Under the pieces are notes generated by a model. The model saw only the letters and a list, made by a program, of their open reading frames with translations, did not search any database and had not been told where the DNA came from. From contig NZ_DYZA01000183.1 in the NCBI RefSeq assembly GCF_020741395.1, positions 1 through 15,369 of the forward strand: a stretch of DNA of 15,369 nt, written 5' to 3'. The position numbers and the translations under genes are program-made. Positions 13,051 through 15,369 of the stretch are shown here, in pieces. Source of the stretch: Mailhella massiliensis. GTDB taxonomy: Bacteria; Desulfobacterota; Desulfovibrionia; Desulfovibrionales; Desulfovibrionaceae. Each line of letters begins with the position of its first letter. Positions within the stretch are counted from its first letter, which is position 1.

Positions 13051-13761
13051 CTAGGGCATGGGAACCAAACGGAACCCCACCCTGGGCACGGTTTTCAAAA
13101 TGGGCTTGTTCTGCTGCTCCAGGCGGCTGCGCAGAATATGGATATAAGTGCGCAGAGCATCGCTGCTGGGGGGAGCATCGCCGTAAAGCTCATTTTGCAA
13201 TTCGCTCCGGCTCACCACATTGGGCGCAGCCTTCATGAGCCTGGCAAGCAGCGTGAAGGCCATGGGCGGCAAATGCAGGTTCCTGCCGTCGCATGTCACG
13301 GTATGTGCCTGAATGTCCAATTCTATACCTGCCCAGCTCAGTTTTGCCGAAGCAAGATGCGCCCGAGAAAGGCGTATGCAGGCAAGCACCCTTGCCTCCA
13401 GCTCCAAAAGATGCAGAGGGCTGGTGACGATATCGTCGGCCCCGCTGTTCAGGTAGCGGGGCAGATTTTCCATCGTAGTGTCGGGCGTGAGCAGAACGAT
13501 GGGGCAGGCGACATGTTCGATGCGCAGGCAGGTGTAGAGAGGAATCCCATTCTGATCGCTTAGCTGAGAATCAAGGATAATCGCGTCGTAGGAAGAGCTT
13601 TTCAGGCAGTTATACACCTCATCGCTGCCTGCGGCGCTGTCGAGCTGATAGCCCAAGGGTTCCAGATAGGCAAAGAGATTTTTCATGGTCGACGCATCGG
13701 GCGTGCCGACCATAAGACGTATGTCGGGGACGGAAAGCTGTTTTTTCAGGCTGTGCAGCAT
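13051..13761 (-). CDS. Orphan OmpR-family response regulator with degenerate receiver
   Basis: A 236-aa protein with an N-terminal receiver (about 12-125) and an OmpR-type winged helix (about 150-236, with ALRTYIHILRSRLEQ and KTVPRVGFRLV). The receiver is degenerate. The usual acidic pair after the first strand is replaced by VGTPD (18-22), leaving only D22 nearby. D64 (AIILDSQLS) and T92 (VLLTPD) remain. The invariant lysine is a serine (DDIVTSP, S114). Normal phosphorylation is therefore doubtful; such receivers often work without a kinase. No kinase gene is adjacent on this strand. ATG at 13761 has AGAGGG 6 nt upstream. A promoter of its own lies at 13977-14005. The gene lies downstream of the porin gene, on the same strand but behind the porin terminator, so a role in porin control is a guess. 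Confidence 0.85.
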   Translation of the reverse strand: MLHSLKKQLSVPDIRLMVGTPDASTMKNLFAYLEPLGYQLDSAAGSDEVYNCLKSSSYDAIILDSQLSDQNGIPLYTCLRIEHVACPIVLLTPDTTMENLPRYLNSGADDIVTSPLHLLELEARVLACIRLSRAHLASAKLSWAGIELDIQAHTVTCDGRNLHLPPMAFTLLARLMKAAPNVVSRSELQNELYGDAPPSSDALRTYIHILRSRLEQQNKPILKTVPRVGFRLVPMP

Positions 13762-13818
13762 AAGCAGCCCTCTGAGAGTATGGTTGATATGAGCAGAAAA
13801 GCAATGAGGTCAAAGCAG

Positions 13819-13846
13819 CGCTTCTTTGAAGCGGGCATTGCAATGC
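13819..13846. repeat. Two dyads in the leader of the orphan regulator gene
   Basis: CGCTTC-TTT-GAAGCG (13819-13833) is a perfect 6-bp hairpin, and the 12-bp perfect palindrome GCATTGCAATGC (13835-13846) adjoins it. They lie between the promoter and the start codon, and could be an operator or a structured RNA element. The rest of 13762-14193 holds the promoter, another hairpin and the porin terminator. Confidence 0.4.
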
Positions 13847-13976
13847 TGCGTGGATCAGGGAAAGATGCGCCCGGCCACAGGAAAACGCGCCTTTTCTGAC
13901 AGTCCGGTTTCAGCATGCCTGCGCTTACGAGTGCTCTCTGGTAATGCACAGGAAGCCGAGAAAAGAACTCGAATTT

Positions 13977-14005
13977 AATCTAGAGGATAGCCTGGGATGC
14001 GTCAA
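13977..14005 (-). promoter_or_regulatory. Candidate promoter of the orphan regulator gene
   Basis: On the minus strand TTGACG (14005-14000) is followed by 17 nt and TAGATT (13982-13977, 4 of 6). Transcription would start near 13970, giving a leader of about 210 nt before the start codon at 13761. Confidence 0.55.
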
Positions 14006-14080
14006 TCATTTCTCAGGCATTGCAGACTTGCCGCAGCCGGCGCACGCCGGGGAAAACCTGCCGCCGGAGCAATGCGGACG

Positions 14081-14106
14081 GCTCCTTCCGCCTAGCCGGA
14101 AGGAGC
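14081..14106. repeat. 10-bp hairpin between the porin terminator and the regulator promoter
   Basis: GCTCCTTCCG (14081-14090) pairs with CGGAAGGAGC (14097-14106) around CCTAGC. No T tract follows on either strand. It is probably a remnant or helper of the adjacent porin terminator, or a boundary element. Confidence 0.5.
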
Positions 14107-14120
14107 GGAAAACCGATATG

Positions 14121-14151
14121 AAAAACGGGAGAGGACTTGCGTCCTCTCCCG
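14121..14151 (-). terminator. Rho-independent terminator of the porin gene
   Basis: On the minus strand CGGGAGAGGAC (complement of 14151-14141) pairs with GTCCTCTCCCG (complement of 14136-14126) around a GCAA loop, followed by TTTTT (complement of 14125-14121). It is an 11-bp GC-rich stem, 42 nt after the porin stop. Such a strong terminator suits a highly expressed gene. Confidence 0.88.
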
Positions 14152-14193
14152 TGCAAGGCGGTTCAGTCCGGCACAGGCCAGGCCCGCGCGGAA

Positions 14194-15369
14194 TTAGAAC
14201 TTGTACTGGAAGAGCAGAGCGATCTTCCAAGCGTCGTCGTAGGAGCCGAGACGAGCATGATCAGCACCGGTCTCGAAGTCTTCGAACACATAGGCGGCTT
14301 CGAGGTAGGCGGTGAGGTTCTTGTAGATCTTGTAGGTGGTGCCGAAGTCCAGTTCGACGATGGAGTCGTCGGTGGTCATGTACCAGGAGGGGTTCAGACC
14401 AAAGCGGGCAGCGTTCTCAGAGTCGTTGGTACCCTGAGCGTACACCACGGCGAAGTCATGGGAGAGGTCTTCGATGAAGGAAAGACCGTTCCAGGCGAGG
14501 CGGACGCCCCAGGCGCCGTTGCCGTTGTGGTTGTTTTCGATTTCGTTATCGAGCAGGCCGGAACCGTTGAAGAAGGCATAGGAACCCTTGAAGCGGCCGC
14601 CGACGGAAGGAATGCTGCCCTGGTAGGCGTACTGCGCATCGTCGCTGTCGCCGGAGCCGTAGAAGGCGAGCAGTTCAGGAGTACCGTAAGCGGTCTTGTA
14701 GGACACGCTGCCTTCCATGAAGTAGCCGTGCTGGCTGGGCTGGCCGACGTAAGCGGCGGTATTGTCGCTGGTGAAGTTGCGGTCGCCGTACACGAAGCTG
14801 GCCTTCACGGTGAAGGGATCGAAGTAGGTCATGGCGCCGGTGATACCAGCCCAGTAAACGCTGCTCTTGCCTTTCACGGGCTTGTTGTTGTTGGTCCAGC
14901 CACCAAGATCCATGCCGTCACCGACGGCGGCATAGGCCACGAAAGGAGTCACCTTGAAGCCTTCGAAGGCCATGTCGGCGGCCAGGCCGAACACGTCGAT
15001 GTTGTTGGACTTGCGGGTAATCTGAACCTTGTCGGCCTCACGGGCATGACGGGCCCAGAAGGCGTTCACGGTCATCCAGTCGGTCACAGGAGCGCTCACG
15101 GTGATACCGTCGGTCGGATCCTTGCTCCACATAACGATGTTCTTGCCGTCGGCAAGAGCAGGCAGGGCGATGTTCTGGCGGCCCATACGGACCTTCACAT
15201 CGGTGTTGGGGATGAGCCAGTCGATGTAGGCCTGACGCAGGTAGATTTCATTGTTGCGATCGCCTTCAAAGGCATAGGTGTCGGTATCACCGTAGTTATT
15301 GGTACCCCAGTCCCAGTAGGAGCGGAACTGGAAGTAGCCGGAGAGCTGTTCGGACACGGAGAAGGTCAG
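14194..15369 (-). CDS. Outer-membrane porin, Desulfovibrio homotrimeric type (partial, N-terminus outside)
   Basis: The open frame fills the right edge, so 391 residues of the C-terminal part are seen and the signal peptide and start lie beyond the window. It consists of alternating aromatic/hydrophobic beta-strands typical of a 16-strand type barrel, and ends in LLFQYKF; the final phenylalanine is the Bam-complex recognition signal. NNEIYLRQAYIDW, RMGRQNIALPAL and PTDGITVSAPV are reminiscent of the major homotrimeric porins of Desulfovibrio. It lets small solutes across the outer membrane. The GTG at 15357 is internal and not the start. The narrow, GC-ending codon choice looks like that of a highly expressed gene, and the strong terminator agrees. 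Confidence 0.85.
   Translation of the reverse strand: MTFSVSEQLSGYFQFRSYWDWGTNNYGDTDTYAFEGDRNNEIYLRQAYIDWLIPNTDVKVRMGRQNIALPALADGKNIVMWSKDPTDGITVSAPVTDWMTVNAFWARHAREADKVQITRKSNNIDVFGLAADMAFEGFKVTPFVAYAAVGDGMDLGGWTNNNKPVKGKSSVYWAGITGAMTYFDPFTVKASFVYGDRNFTSDNTAAYVGQPSQHGYFMEGSVSYKTAYGTPELLAFYGSGDSDDAQYAYQGSIPSVGGRFKGSYAFFNGSGLLDNEIENNHNGNGAWGVRLAWNGLSFIEDLSHDFAVVYAQGTNDSENAARFGLNPSWYMTTDDSIVELDFGTTYKIYKNLTAYLEAAYVFEDFETGADHARLGSYDDAWKIALLFQYKF

Noticed and set aside
12760..13563. 267-codon open frame on the plus strand through the gap and across the orphan regulator
   Set aside because: It overlaps the regulator gene in antisense. The part in the gap has low-complexity, proline- and arginine-rich translation.
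13746..13949. 67-codon frame upstream of, and overlapping, the orphan regulator start; possible leader peptide
   Set aside because: It has no Shine-Dalgarno before its ATG and no recognisable sequence. The hydrophobic stretch near its end could be chance. It is kept only as a remote possibility.
1..15369. Search for CRISPR repeats, tRNA or rRNA genes, insertion sequences and attachment sites
   Set aside because: I saw no regularly spaced repeats, no cloverleaf or rRNA-like stretch, and no transposase or integrase gene. The inverted repeats found are hairpins in leaders, gaps or terminators.

Overview
The window looks like chromosomal DNA from a GC-rich sulfate- or sulfite-reducing bacterium of the Desulfovibrionaceae (Desulfovibrio, Bilophila or Mailhella type). 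The main clue is the 3' part of a large beta-barrel at the right edge, which resembles the abundant homotrimeric porins of that family. The ModA and DUF364 types, the PhnN type and the YgiW-QseBC block also fit. This assignment is inferred from protein resemblance only.

Layout, left to right. (1) 1-232: two terminators and no gene. (2) 233-3268, minus strand: a prenyl-FMN decarboxylase operon of a UbiD-type decarboxylase, its UbiX flavin prenyltransferase and a FadR-type GntR regulator. The regulator is interrupted by an in-frame TAG 38 codons before its natural end. A near-consensus promoter for the operon carries a GGTAAGACC dyad just downstream of its -10, which is the kind of site FadR-type regulators bind. 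(3) 3711-5647, plus strand: an ArsR-family regulator, two overlapping half-size permeases that are visibly related to each other, and a PhnN-like ribose-bisphosphate kinase with a shortened P-loop. (4) 6105-9179, plus strand: modA, modB, modC and a DUF364 protein behind a structured leader of about 225 nt. (5) 9679-12653, plus strand: a YgiW-type OB-fold periplasmic protein followed by a QseB-like response regulator and a QseC-like kinase, behind a tandem TGTAAG repeat with 11-bp periodicity. (6) 13051-13761, minus strand: an orphan OmpR-type regulator with a degenerate receiver. (7) 14194 to the right edge, minus strand: the porin, with its own terminator.

How the genes work together. UbiX would make prenylated FMN for UbiD, and the adjacent GntR protein is the obvious candidate to control the operon; the stop codon may have broken that control. 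ModABC would import molybdate or tungstate, and the translationally coupled DUF364 protein probably handles the same metal. YgiW, QseB and QseC form a familiar envelope-stress block that is probably autoregulated. The orphan regulator lies next to the porin, but only proximity links them.

I see no CRISPR array, tRNA, rRNA or complete mobile element. The points most worth a second look are the amber-interrupted regulator with its operator, the DUF364 protein coupled to a TOBE-less ModC, the structured modA leader with a nested inverted repeat, the split permease pair, and the unusual signalling proteins (QseC-like kinase and orphan regulator).
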